Below, one piece after another: positions 41,366 through 50,185 of a stretch of 64,000 bases of DNA. This DNA comes from Pseudomonas kilonensis (GTDB taxonomy: Bacteria > Pseudomonadota > Gammaproteobacteria > Pseudomonadales > Pseudomonadaceae). The number at the start of each line of letters is the position of its first letter. Position 1 is the stretch's first letter. Under the pieces are notes generated by a model. The model had not been told where the DNA came from and did not search any database. It was given only the letters and a program-made list of their open reading frames with translations. The position numbers and the translations under genes were made by a program. Where the stretch lies: the NCBI RefSeq assembly GCF_001269885.1, contig NZ_LHVH01000026.1, positions 1 through 64,000 on the forward strand. Reading direction: 5' to 3'.

Positions 41366-42421
41366 TTGAAAACAGCTTTCGGCGCCCTGTTGTTGGCCTG
41401 CCTGACGACCACCGCATTTGCTGACGAAAACCCCGTCGGTTTCCAAACTTCCACCCTGCCGGATCCGCACAATGGCCGCGCACTGGAGATGGTCGTTTGG
41501 TACCCCAGCGCAACGACCGAAACCCCACAACTGATCGCCGATAACGCGGTGTTTGTCGGCGCCGCTGCCGTGCGTAACGCACCGCCCGCTGCCGGCGAAC
41601 ACCCATTGGTGGTGCTCTCCCACGGCTACCGGGGCAACTGGAGCAACCAGATCTGGCTGGCCAGTTCCTTGGCTCAGAAGGGTTACATCGTCGCCGCTAT
41701 CAACCACCCCGGCAGCACCACCCATGACCGCAGCCCGCAAGCAGCGGCGCAGTTATGGCAGCGGCCCGTTGACCTGCGCCGAGCCATCGATGGCGTCACG
41801 ACCCAACCTGAAAAGTTTGGCCGGGTCGCCCATGGCCGAATTGCAGCCGTGGGCCATTCACTCGGCGGCTGGACTGTCCTGGAAATCGTTGGCGCTCGCT
41901 TCGACCCAGAGCGCTTCGCCCAAGACTGTAAAACCCACCCGCAGCTAGCCAGCTGCACCGTTTACGAACAGATGAACCCTGCCAGCACCGCTGAATCAAA
42001 GGCCGAACTGGCCGCCGATTGGCGCGATAAACGCGTCACGGCGGTGGTGACATTGGACCTGGGCCTTTCACGGGGCATGACCGATAAAAGCTTGGCCGCG
42101 CTGCCTGTCCCCGCCCTGGTGATCGCGGCTGGCGTACCGTCGCGAGAGCTTCCCGCCGAGTTGGAGTCTGCCAACCTGGCCAAGCGCCTGCCCTCGACGA
42201 CAAGCCGCTATGTCGAGATCAAAGACGCAAGCCATTTCAGCTTCATGTCGATGTGCAAACCTGGTGCGCAGAAAATCCTCGAAGAGCACGTGCCGGGGGA
42301 TGGCATTATTTGCCGAGATGAGGATGGCGGGCGTGCTCGCGGGGTGATTCAGCAGCAAGTTGCATCGCTGATAGCGGAGTTTCTGGCGCAATCACCTGCA
42401 GACAAAAAAGGCAGTTTGTAA
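41366..42421 (+). CDS. Secreted alpha/beta hydrolase (dienelactone-hydrolase-like)
   Basis: A 351-residue exported hydrolase that probably begins at the TTG at 41366: AAGGAAG lies eight bases upstream, and the product then starts with a clean signal peptide KTAFGALLLACLTTTAFA. Nucleophile elbow GHSLGGWT, oxyanion stretch LSHGYRGNW, catalytic histidine probably in DASHFSF. The sequence resembles predicted dienelactone hydrolases and PET-hydrolase relatives in outline only. It could act on esters of plant or polymer origin; unproven. Confidence 0.8.
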   Translation: MKTAFGALLLACLTTTAFADENPVGFQTSTLPDPHNGRALEMVVWYPSATTETPQLIADNAVFVGAAAVRNAPPAAGEHPLVVLSHGYRGNWSNQIWLASSLAQKGYIVAAINHPGSTTHDRSPQAAAQLWQRPVDLRRAIDGVTTQPEKFGRVAHGRIAAVGHSLGGWTVLEIVGARFDPERFAQDCKTHPQLASCTVYEQMNPASTAESKAELAADWRDKRVTAVVTLDLGLSRGMTDKSLAALPVPALVIAAGVPSRELPAELESANLAKRLPSTTSRYVEIKDASHFSFMSMCKPGAQKILEEHVPGDGIICRDEDGGRARGVIQQQVASLIAEFLAQSPADKKGSL

Positions 42422-42496
42422 CCGATGGTACTGACTCGCTGCGGCTTAACGAAAATGCCGTGGTAGGCATTTGGCATTCATGGAGGATTCTGACTG

Positions 42497-43066
42497 ATGG
42501 CACGCGTGGGTTTGATACTGACACCCGGTTTTGCGGACTGGGAATATGCTTTCATCGCTGGAACTGCGTCCCCTTTTTACGGGATCGACGTCAGGTTTTT
42601 CGCGCCTGCTGCGGGGCAGTTCCGCTCCCAGGGTGGATTGGCCGTAACGGTTGATAGCGGTTTGCAGGAATGCCTGGAGTGGAAACCGGACGTTGTCGTG
42701 GTCATTGGTGGAATGGTCTGGGAACGTGCAGAGGCACCCGATATTGGCGATTTCCTTCAGGCGAGTCGATCACGTGGAGCGACAATTGCCGGTATCTGCG
42801 GAGGAACGCTGGCACTGGCCAGGGCCGGGCTTCTCGACACGGTTCCTCATACCTCGAACAGCGCCGACTTCTTGCAAAAGAATGCCGTGGGTTATGAAGG
42901 CAATGAGTTTTATCGAAGCAGCCCAGTAGCTGTGGTTGCGGACCGCATCATCACGGCTCCAGGCCCTGCCCCCGTGAGCTTCACCTGCGCAGTGTTCGAA
43001 GGTGCCGGGTTATCTTCAGAGATCATTGCTCAGTTCAGGTCGATGTTGGCAGCGGAACATGGGTAA
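42497..43066 (+). CDS. DJ-1/PfpI-family protein (type 1 glutamine amidotransferase-like)
   Basis: A 189-residue DJ-1/PfpI-superfamily protein with nucleophile-elbow cysteine in IAGICGGTLALARAG (about residue 100) and the N-terminal glutamate in DWEYAFIAG. The C-terminal half has the family fold, without an AraC domain. Related proteins are glyoxalases, deglycases or isonitrile hydratases. GGAGG precedes the ATG. Function not predictable in detail. Confidence 0.8.
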   Translation: MARVGLILTPGFADWEYAFIAGTASPFYGIDVRFFAPAAGQFRSQGGLAVTVDSGLQECLEWKPDVVVVIGGMVWERAEAPDIGDFLQASRSRGATIAGICGGTLALARAGLLDTVPHTSNSADFLQKNAVGYEGNEFYRSSPVAVVADRIITAPGPAPVSFTCAVFEGAGLSSEIIAQFRSMLAAEHG

Positions 43067-43125
43067 GCGCTTCGCCCTACGTGAGCGTCTGTCGAAGTCA
43101 CATGCCCGACCCGGCCGGATTTGTT

Positions 43126-43653
43126 TTATGGAAGTAAAAGCAAATCCCCCTTTTCCATCCCTTTTCCCACAGGCGCGCTCGGCACATTAAGCCCGACTTT
43201 CACACGGTCCAGCGCCACGATTGTCTTGAACCAGGTCACGTTGGAATTTTCGGCAAACAATCGCCGCGCCAACGCCTGGTATTCGTTCATGCTGGCAACG
43301 GTCAACACCAGGACAAAATCCACTTCGCCGGTGACGTAGTAGCATTGCTGAACTTCGGGCACCGCGAAGTGTGCCTTCATCGCCTCCAGTGCCTCGATGC
43401 TGGTGCGCTCTGCCATCACTTCCACAATGATCGTGATCGGCCGTCCTACGGCGGTGGGGTCCACGATGGCTACGTTGCCCGTGATGACGCCCCCCGCTTC
43501 CATCCGCTTGATGCGGCGCTGAACGGCGGCCGTGGAAAGATTGACCTGCTCGGCCATGAGGCGCAGCGGCGTCGTGTTGTCGCGCTGGACGAGGTCCAGG
43601 ATGGCCCGGTCGAATTTGTCCAACGATTCAAGTGCTGCGTCGTTTTTGGCCAT
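43126..43653 (-). CDS. Lrp/AsnC-family regulator
   Basis: A 175-residue Lrp/AsnC protein: N-terminal HTH (FDRAILDLVQRDNTTPLRLMAEQVNLSTAAVQRRIKRM as a landmark near residues 14-51) and a C-terminal RAM domain (VQQCYYVTGEVDFVLVL). It is divergent from a lactate-permease-family transporter with two AT-rich palindromic sites in the 131-base promoter region. It likely controls that transporter in response to an amino acid or keto acid. Confidence 0.9.
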   Translation of the reverse strand: MAKNDAALESLDKFDRAILDLVQRDNTTPLRLMAEQVNLSTAAVQRRIKRMEAGGVITGNVAIVDPTAVGRPITIIVEVMAERTSIEALEAMKAHFAVPEVQQCYYVTGEVDFVLVLTVASMNEYQALARRLFAENSNVTWFKTIVALDRVKVGLNVPSAPVGKGMEKGDLLLLP

Positions 43654-43664
43654 GGTAAACCCGT

Positions 43665-43730
43665 GAGAAATTTTCTCGAAAACTAACAGAAAACCGCACC
43701 CCTTTATCTAGCCAAGAGAAATATTATCTT
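43665..43730. promoter_or_regulatory. Two Lrp-type sites
   Basis: GAGAAATTTTCTC (43665-43677) is a perfect 13-base palindrome; AAGAGAAATATTATCTT (43714-43730) is a looser copy of the same pattern. They flank the divergent Lrp and permease promoters and are 50 bases apart, about five helical turns. Confidence 0.6.
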
Positions 43731-43784
43731 GCCAGCAGTCTGCGTACGCAGCCTTAGTCGCAACACACACAGGATATTATTGGC

Positions 43785-45245
43785 ATGCTCGCACTGTTCC
43801 ATCTTTCCCCAGTCCTGTTGGTTACAGCCATGCTCGTCGGGCTGCGCCGGCCACCCATGCACGCCGCCATTGCAGGCACTGCATTAGTCTTGGTGCTCTG
43901 GCTCGCCGGCGCTGCCGACGCGTGGCGCCTGGGCAGTATGGTGGCCGCTGCTCAAGATACGGCCGTGCTGTTTGCAAGTACGGCTTTCGTGATCGTTCCA
44001 GGTCTGGTCTTCGTGATTTTTATCGAGCGCATGGGCGTGAACCTGGCGCTTAGCCAATGGGTGCGGTCGCTGGGGCTTGGACGCGGCGATCAAGTCGTGT
44101 TTATCGTTCTTGGACTGGCACCGTTGCTCGAAGCGATGACCGGCTTCGGCGTGTCGTTGATTGCCACGGTGCCCCTGCTGCTCAGTCTCTTCGAACGTCG
44201 GGTCGCGCTACGAATAGCACTGACCGGCATGGCAATCATGCCCTGGGGAACGCTGGGCCTGGCATCGGTCATTGGTGCTTCGTTGGTTCACCTGGACGCA
44301 CCTGCGCTGGCGTCGACCTCGGCACTGACCAGCGCACCGGTTTTTTTGGTCCTCAGTGCAATCGCGCTATTTCTTGCAGGCGTTCGTGACTCGCGGGAAT
44401 GGAGGGCGTTGGGGGCTTTCTGGCTGCTGTTTGTGGGCGTGCTTTACAGTGCCAGTCGCTGGCTGGGCCCCGAAGTGGCCGGCGTGGCCGCGGGCCTGGT
44501 GACGGCCGCAGCGGTACTCTCTGCCGGGCTGTGGCGCCTGCACCGCAACGACAGCGAGCGCGGTGCGGTGCAATGGCCGCGTCAGGCATGGCCGTATCTG
44601 GTGCTGATTGTCTGCATTGTCGCGTTGAAGATGGTGTGGGCGATCACCTCTTGGCAGGATCACTGGGTTGTACAGGGCGCCCAGGTCACCTGGAAGCCAC
44701 TCGCCTCACCCGGCCTGGCACTGGTTCTGGTGCTGATCGGGCTAGGGTTTCACACGCGCCACACCCAACGCCAGACAGCACTCGACGTCAGCATGCCTGC
44801 TGCGCTGGTGGCGCGGGCGAAGCGACCACTGTTGACCATTTTCTTCTTCCTCGCGATGTCGCAGATGATGGTGAAGGCCGGCTTCCTCGCGGGTTTGATG
44901 CAACTGCTGGCGGGCCTATCGCCCGCCGCCGCGACGTCGCTGGTTGCCCTGTTTGGCGCGCTGTCAGGCTACATGACCGGGTCGAATGTTGGCGGCAACG
45001 CGATCTTCATGCCGGCCATCGCGATGTTGCCCGAATCCTCTCGCCTGTTGCTGGCTGCCGTCCAGAACAGCTCGGCAGGGCATGCAGCGCTGGGCTCGCT
45101 GTCGGTTGTCATGCTGATCCTGGGACTTGCCAAGACCCAGGCCAAGGAAGAAGGCGAACTGGTAAGGTTTGGCTTCACGCTGGTCTGTCTCAATACCGCG
45201 TTAGTCGCGTTGGGCGCGGCGTTGCTGAGTGGATGGTTTGGATAG
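43785..45245 (+). CDS. L-lactate permease (LctP) family transporter
   Basis: A 486-residue protein with about 12-13 TM helices and the family signatures LLEAMTGFGVSLIATVPLL and GYMTGSNVGGNAIFMPA. LctP proteins import lactate or glycolate by proton symport. Its sequence is shorter and more diverged than the typical LldP (about 550), and there is no lldD dehydrogenase nearby. An Lrp-type regulator is more usual for amino-acid-related substrates, so the ligand may be another hydroxy or keto acid. Confidence 0.82.
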   Translation: MLALFHLSPVLLVTAMLVGLRRPPMHAAIAGTALVLVLWLAGAADAWRLGSMVAAAQDTAVLFASTAFVIVPGLVFVIFIERMGVNLALSQWVRSLGLGRGDQVVFIVLGLAPLLEAMTGFGVSLIATVPLLLSLFERRVALRIALTGMAIMPWGTLGLASVIGASLVHLDAPALASTSALTSAPVFLVLSAIALFLAGVRDSREWRALGAFWLLFVGVLYSASRWLGPEVAGVAAGLVTAAAVLSAGLWRLHRNDSERGAVQWPRQAWPYLVLIVCIVALKMVWAITSWQDHWVVQGAQVTWKPLASPGLALVLVLIGLGFHTRHTQRQTALDVSMPAALVARAKRPLLTIFFFLAMSQMMVKAGFLAGLMQLLAGLSPAAATSLVALFGALSGYMTGSNVGGNAIFMPAIAMLPESSRLLLAAVQNSSAGHAALGSLSVVMLILGLAKTQAKEEGELVRFGFTLVCLNTALVALGAALLSGWFG

Positions 45246-45361
45246 CAAGGTATTGGCAGATGGGCGCCCCTTTCTGCCATTGTTCGAGTCCCCTTTTTTC
45301 TCTTTCCCAAGAGTTTCTGACTTAACTATCCTACGCCCCTACCCCAAACGGATTCGCCACG

Positions 45362-45727
45362 ATGTATCTGCGTTCAAGCGTGTTGTGCCTGTGCCTTTTC
45401 AGCAGCCTGAGCCAGGCCGCTGTTAACTGTTCGGCCCTGGCGGAAAAGATCTCCGGAACGGTGCCTGAGTTTCATCCGTCGGTGCAAGGCAAGGTCATTG
45501 GCACCGGGCGCCTGCATTTCCACGAAGCGCCGGATGAAGCCTGTGCCAATAAGAAAATTTTCGTAATTCCCGGCGACTCCCTCACCGTTTACTCCAGCCT
45601 TGAGGACGAATCATGGCTGGAAGTGAACTTCATCGCCAAGAGCGGCGACGACTACACCGGTTGGGTAAAGGCAGACCGAGTTGAGATTGGCGCACCTTAC
45701 GGGGCGCCAGCGGACGATGCCCAATAA
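45362..45727 (+). CDS. Exported SH3-like hypothetical protein
   Basis: A 121-residue protein with signal peptide MYLRSSVLCLCLFSSLSQA and a mature domain with bacterial-SH3-like beta content (IPGDSLTVYSSLEDESWLEVNFI...GDDYTGWVKADRV). Two cysteines could pair. The GWVKADRV end is typical of SH3b modules that hold cell-wall peptides. No clear ribosome binding site. Followed 47 bases later by the HD gene; the two may share a transcript. Confidence 0.7.
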   Translation: MYLRSSVLCLCLFSSLSQAAVNCSALAEKISGTVPEFHPSVQGKVIGTGRLHFHEAPDEACANKKIFVIPGDSLTVYSSLEDESWLEVNFIAKSGDDYTGWVKADRVEIGAPYGAPADDAQ

Positions 45728-45774
45728 TTCGAAATGGGTGTCGCCTTTTTCATTTTTGAAGCGCAGGAGAAACA

Positions 45775-46461
45775 ATGACGGGTTCGCCAGAAGAGAACGG
45801 TCAATTCCCGGCCAGCCCACAGGGCGACCTAGACGCAGCTGACGTCACGGGTTTCGACGCCTGGGCTCGCGTCTGGGCGGAGCTTGGCGTCGGATGCGCG
45901 TCACGAGAAACGTACGAAAAACTCATTCGACACTACTGCGAGCCGCACCGCGCCTACCACAACCTCCAGCACCTGAAGGAATGCCTTCAAGCGCGCCGAT
46001 GCGTCAACGCGGCCTGCCAGGCTCCCGCAGAAGTCGACCTCGCGCTGTGGTTCCATGACGTGATCTACGACCCCCTTCGCAGCGACAACGAGCTGCGCAG
46101 TGCGCAATGGTTGGACGACGTGGCACGAGATAGCGGCCTGGGCGATGAAACGCGACGCAGGCTTTACGATCTGGTGATGGTGACGCGACACGACGGCGCC
46201 CCGGCGTCGGCAGACGAAGCGGTATTGGTGGACACGGACCTGGCGATCCTTGGGGCATCGTTCGAACGGTTCGAGGAATACGATCAACAAATTCGCCGCG
46301 AGTACCAGTTTGTGCCTCTGCCTGTGTACCGCCAGAAGCGGCGCCAGGTCCTGGAGGGATTCCTGGCGCGCGGGCGGATCTATACGACCGCAGCGTACTT
46401 CGACGCATTCGAGCAGCAGGCACGCGCAAATCTTGCTCGCGCCATCGAGCGTCTCGACTGA
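45775..46461 (+). CDS. HD-superfamily metal-dependent phosphohydrolase (predicted)
   Basis: A 228-residue protein of the predicted metal-dependent HD family: YHNLQHLKECL, then LALWFHDVIYDPLRSDNELRSA with the HD pair, and later VDTDLAILG. The histidines and aspartates needed for a two-metal site are present. AGGAG precedes the ATG. The natural substrate of this family (COG4339-like) is unknown. Confidence 0.85.
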   Translation: MTGSPEENGQFPASPQGDLDAADVTGFDAWARVWAELGVGCASRETYEKLIRHYCEPHRAYHNLQHLKECLQARRCVNAACQAPAEVDLALWFHDVIYDPLRSDNELRSAQWLDDVARDSGLGDETRRRLYDLVMVTRHDGAPASADEAVLVDTDLAILGASFERFEEYDQQIRREYQFVPLPVYRQKRRQVLEGFLARGRIYTTAAYFDAFEQQARANLARAIERLD

Positions 46462-46490
46462 GGACTGGATTCAAGCGGCGAAGGGATGAC

Positions 46491-46592
46491 TTACTCCCCT
46501 GACTGCACTCGCTTCATGGCTTCGAGAAGCGGGCCCTCAAAGTACTCGCTCCCCATCTCGTTCCTGCTCTTTTCAGCGTGTTCTAGATCGAT
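46491..46592 (-). pseudogene. C-terminal remnant of an unrecognised gene
   Basis: Reading minus strand from about 46592, an open frame gives IDLEHAEKSRNEMGSEYFEG, continues with PLLEAMKRVQSGE and stops at 46491. Codon use and sequence look protein-like, but the frame begins within the end of the LysR gene and has no start signal. It could be the tail of a lost gene, or a 21-residue peptide from the ATG at 46556. Confidence 0.3.
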
Positions 46593-47443
46593 GGTGACTC
46601 AGACATCTCCACCAGCAGTTGCCCAAATGCATTGGCCGCAGGGGTCTTTCCTGTGACACTCCATATCAGTCTGAAATCAGCCTCCAGCAGCGGCGGCAGG
46701 CCATGTTGACCGTCAATCACCACCATGCCGGGCTCTAGATCTCCTAGCGGTAGAGCGGTGACGGCAAGCCCCGCCAATACCGCCGCCCGCAGTCCTTGTT
46801 GACTTGGAGAGGTAAAGGCGACCCGCCAATCCACGGTGGAACGCTCCAATGCTTCTACGGCCACCTGGCGGTGCACGCAGGGCGCTGGTGCGAACGCCAG
46901 CGGCAAAGGGCAATCGCCGGTAAAGTCGAAACTCTGCGCCGCGGCCCAGACAAACCGGGTTTCGCGCAGCACGGTACCGCCAACCTGACTGCCCGGCAAT
47001 GCCATGACCACGGCCAGATCGAGCCCATCGGCCTCGACCAGCGCGCGCAGGTCGAGGTAAGTGCCGACGGTTACATCAAGACGTACGGCGGGAAATTGTC
47101 TGGCGAACCGAGTCAGTAACGGCGGCAGGCCATCGCCGATAAAATTTTCTGGCACACCGAAGCGCACGGCCCCGGATACCGATGACGCTTCGAAACGCCG
47201 GGAGAGGGCGTCTTGCGCTCTGAGGACGTGTTCGGCATGGCGCAGAAAATCTTCGCCATCTTCTGTCAGCATCAAACGTCGGGTGGTGCGCACCAGTAGC
47301 GCGGTACCGGCCTGTTCTTCCAAACGCCGGATCTGATGACTGATCGCTGACTGGCTCAAATGCAGCCGCTCTGCGGCACGAGTGAAACTACCGGTCTCCT
47401 TGATCGCGACAAAAGCACGCAACAGAGCTGGGTCGAAGTCCAT
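46583..47443 (-). CDS. LysR-family regulator
   Basis: A 286-residue LysR protein with HTH residues about 3-62 (LLRAFVAIKETGSFTRAAERLHLSQSAISHQIRRLEE as a landmark) and an effector domain. It is divergent from an MFS exporter and likely controls it. The promoter region contains AT-rich dyads near 47450-47475. Inducer unknown. Confidence 0.88.
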   Translation of the reverse strand: MDFDPALLRAFVAIKETGSFTRAAERLHLSQSAISHQIRRLEEQAGTALLVRTTRRLMLTEDGEDFLRHAEHVLRAQDALSRRFEASSVSGAVRFGVPENFIGDGLPPLLTRFARQFPAVRLDVTVGTYLDLRALVEADGLDLAVVMALPGSQVGGTVLRETRFVWAAAQSFDFTGDCPLPLAFAPAPCVHRQVAVEALERSTVDWRVAFTSPSQQGLRAAVLAGLAVTALPLGDLEPGMVVIDGQHGLPPLLEADFRLIWSVTGKTPAANAFGQLLVEMSESPSI

Positions 47444-47627
47444 TCAGTCCACTCATGATGAATATTAATGAAACTTACGAAATTAAATCATTTCTGTCAT
47501 TTTTTAATTGCTTCCAGAATGCCGCCGGTCACTTGGAGTTATGTCTGGTGACGCTGGTGAGGCGACCGCACCAACGCCCCTCAGGGCGGTCTTGCCAGTG
47601 CCCATCAACTTGATCTGGAAGATCACG

Positions 47628-49154
47628 ATGCAGTTCTCTTCTTCGCGAAAAGATGTTTTCACCATAGCCGCCGTTTGCCTGGCCGCGCTGATGTTCGGCC
47701 TGGAAATCTCGAGCGTACCGGCAATCCTGCCCGCTCTTGAATCGGTTCTGCGCAGCGATTTCAAAGATATGCAGTGGATCATGAATGCCTACACCATCGC
47801 CTGCACCACGGTGCTGATGGCCACCGGCACACTGGCGGATCGGTATGGGCGCAAGCGAGTGTTTGTCATTAGCCTGGTGCTTTTCGGCATGACCTCTCTG
47901 GCCTGTGGATGGGCTCAAAGCGCCAGCGTGTTGATCGCCAGCCGATTCCTGCAAGGTATGTCCGGTGGTGCCATGCTGATCTGTCAGGTGGCAGTGCTGT
48001 CTCACCGATTCCAGTCGGGAGCTGCGCGCGGCAAAGCGTTCAGTGCCTGGGGGATCGTCTTCGGCATTGGCTTGGGGTTCGGTCCGATTATCGGCGCAGG
48101 TATTGTGGCGTTGTCGAGTTGGGAATGGGTGTTCCTGGTGCATGCGCCCATTGCTGTGCTCGCGCTGGTGCTGGTGATCGCTGGTGTCGATGAATCACGG
48201 GATCCGCAGCGTCGCAGGCTGGATGTGTTGGGCATTATTTCGCTGTCGCTGGCAGTGTTGGGCCTTTCCTGGTTCATCACTCAGGGAGCGGGGACGGGTT
48301 TCTCCAGCGGTTCGGCCATCGCCAGCCTGGTTGTGGCAATGGTCAGCTTCATCGTCTTTGTCGTCGCGCAGCGACGCTATGCCGATCCCATGTTCGACTT
48401 CTCGGTATTGCGTATCCGTCGCTTCTCGGGTGCCTTGCTAGGGTCGGCGGGCATGAACTTCAGCTTCTGGCCATTCATGATCTACCTGCCTCTGTACTTT
48501 CAAAACAGCCTGGGCTACGCCAGTGTCGGCACCGGTCTGGCACTGCTGGCCTATACGCTGCCGACGCTGGCTATCCCCCCGTTAGGCGAACGGCTGGCGC
48601 TGCGCTATCGACCTGACGTGGTGATTCCCGCAGGCTTGTTCACCATCGGTCTGGGGTTCCTGCTGATGAAATGGGGTAGCAGTGTCACGCATGCCAGCTG
48701 GCTGACAATGCTTCCAGGCTGCCTGATCGCCGGGATCGGACTGGGGCTGACCAACACGCCTGTGACCAATACCACCACCGGATCGGTGCCCAGTGAGCGT
48801 GCGGGCATGGCATCGGGCATCGATATCAGCGCTCGTATGATCAGTCTTGCAATCAATATCGCGCTGATGGGATTCATCCTGGTGGAAGGCATTCTGTCTT
48901 CCCTGCGCAACCAGTTATCTGGCTCGCCCGATGAGGTGCAACTGAGGTTGCTGGCGGAGAGTATTTCAGCTGGCAACTCTGCCGTGTTGGCGCAGGCTGG
49001 CCAGGGGACTACGATCCCGATCGATGTCGCCAACGCAGCTTTGGCCCATGGGTTTGGCTGGGTGATGCTGTATGGCGGTATTGCCGCGTGGGTGCTGGTG
49101 GCGGCGAGTTGCCTGGTCTTTCGTTCGGGCAAAGCCGTTCATACTCAGCAGTGA
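47628..49154 (+). CDS. MFS drug-efflux transporter (DHA2/QacA-like, 14-TM type)
   Basis: A 508-residue permease. Motif A is seen as GTLADRYGRKRVFV, motif C as GIGLGFGPIIGAGIV, and the DHA2 N-terminal stretch as QWIMNAYTIACTTVLMATG. The ATG at 47628 follows GGAAGA; earlier in-frame starts would add about 40 residues without similarity. It exports hydrophobic cations or antibiotics by proton antiport. Substrate not predictable. Divergent from LysR. Confidence 0.87.
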   Translation: MQFSSSRKDVFTIAAVCLAALMFGLEISSVPAILPALESVLRSDFKDMQWIMNAYTIACTTVLMATGTLADRYGRKRVFVISLVLFGMTSLACGWAQSASVLIASRFLQGMSGGAMLICQVAVLSHRFQSGAARGKAFSAWGIVFGIGLGFGPIIGAGIVALSSWEWVFLVHAPIAVLALVLVIAGVDESRDPQRRRLDVLGIISLSLAVLGLSWFITQGAGTGFSSGSAIASLVVAMVSFIVFVVAQRRYADPMFDFSVLRIRRFSGALLGSAGMNFSFWPFMIYLPLYFQNSLGYASVGTGLALLAYTLPTLAIPPLGERLALRYRPDVVIPAGLFTIGLGFLLMKWGSSVTHASWLTMLPGCLIAGIGLGLTNTPVTNTTTGSVPSERAGMASGIDISARMISLAINIALMGFILVEGILSSLRNQLSGSPDEVQLRLLAESISAGNSAVLAQAGQGTTIPIDVANAALAHGFGWVMLYGGIAAWVLVAASCLVFRSGKAVHTQQ

Positions 49155-49162
49155 CTGTAATC

Positions 49163-49933
49163 CTACACCAGGACAATACGTTTCAGCTTGGCGTTCAGTG
49201 CGGCGAACGCCGCTTCGGTACTGGCCTTGTGGTTGGTGATGAGCACGTCGATGCGTTCTGGCGGGCAGAAAGCGACGCGGCTCTCCACGCCAATCTTGCT
49301 GTAATCGGCGAGGATGACTACGCCTTCGGCATTGTCGGCCATGGCGCGCGCCACTTCGGCTTCGCGGTGGTCGTAGTTGCTGGCACCGCGCTGGGCGTCG
49401 ATGCCGACCGGCGACAACAGCGCCAGGTCGGCCCGATAGCGGGCAATTTCCGCCACCGTGGTGCTGCCGACCGTCGCCGGCGCACGATCGTCGAGTGAAC
49501 CGCCCAGTACGAGCACCTCGTTGTGCCGACCGCCCGACGCGGCGGGGTTGCGCAGTTGCAGTGCCACGTTGAACGAGTTGGTGATCACGGTCAGCCCTCC
49601 CAGCTTGGCCAACTCTTCGGCAAGGATGACGGTGGTGGTGCCCGCGTCGATGAACACTGTCTGCCCATGTGACAGCAGACTGACCGCGGCGCGCGCGAGG
49701 TCACGCTTGAACTTGACGTTGCTTTGCGCCCGCTCGGCGATGGGCGCTTCGTCCTCAACGCGGATGGCGCCGCCGTGTATCCGCTTCAACTCACCCTGTT
49801 CTTCCAGAGCGACCAGGTCGCGCCGCACTGTCTCGCGAGAAACATTCAGGTCCGTGACGATGCGGTCGGTGGTGACGCGCTGCAAGGTCGATAGCAGTGC
49901 GCGGATCCGCTGGTAACGCTCTTCTTGCCACAT
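49163..49933 (-). CDS. DeoR/GlpR-family regulator
   Basis: A 256-residue DeoR-type regulator starting at the ATG at 49933 (MWQEERYQRIRALLS). The HTH is at about 18-55 (TDRIVTDLNVSRETVRRDLVALEEQ) and the sugar-phosphate-binding domain begins with VFIDAGTTTVILAEEL. It is divergent from a secreted HAD phosphatase, with a palindrome between. It would respond to a phosphorylated metabolite such as glycerol phosphate or a sugar phosphate. Confidence 0.88.
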   Translation of the reverse strand: MWQEERYQRIRALLSTLQRVTTDRIVTDLNVSRETVRRDLVALEEQGELKRIHGGAIRVEDEAPIAERAQSNVKFKRDLARAAVSLLSHGQTVFIDAGTTTVILAEELAKLGGLTVITNSFNVALQLRNPAASGGRHNEVLVLGGSLDDRAPATVGSTTVAEIARYRADLALLSPVGIDAQRGASNYDHREAEVARAMADNAEGVVILADYSKIGVESRVAFCPPERIDVLITNHKASTEAAFAALNAKLKRIVLV

Positions 49934-50045
49934 ACCGTGTGTCCCTGCTGTTCGAGCACGCATTGTGGAGGGGCGTCAGTCGCTGTCAAGTTTGGCGCGG
50001 CCCCAGGATCAATGCGTTGACACGGTCTGCGCGGCATGCTTGTGT

Positions 50046-50062
50046 AATATTGAGGCAATATT
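50046..50062. promoter_or_regulatory. Palindromic operator between DeoR and the phosphatase
   Basis: AATATTG-AGG-CAATATT is a perfect inverted repeat with 7-base arms, followed by a T-run. It sits in the 250-base divergent region, a probable DeoR-family binding site. Confidence 0.55.
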
Positions 50063-50185
50063 GTTTTTTTGTGTATTTGGAGCTAGCCTCGTGGCCGGAC
50101 GGTCTCTTCCCCTCGTCCGTATTTCGAAACACGCTTTCGCCATCGCCTCGGTTGCAACCTCTCGTCTAGAAGTAGGAGCTATGCC

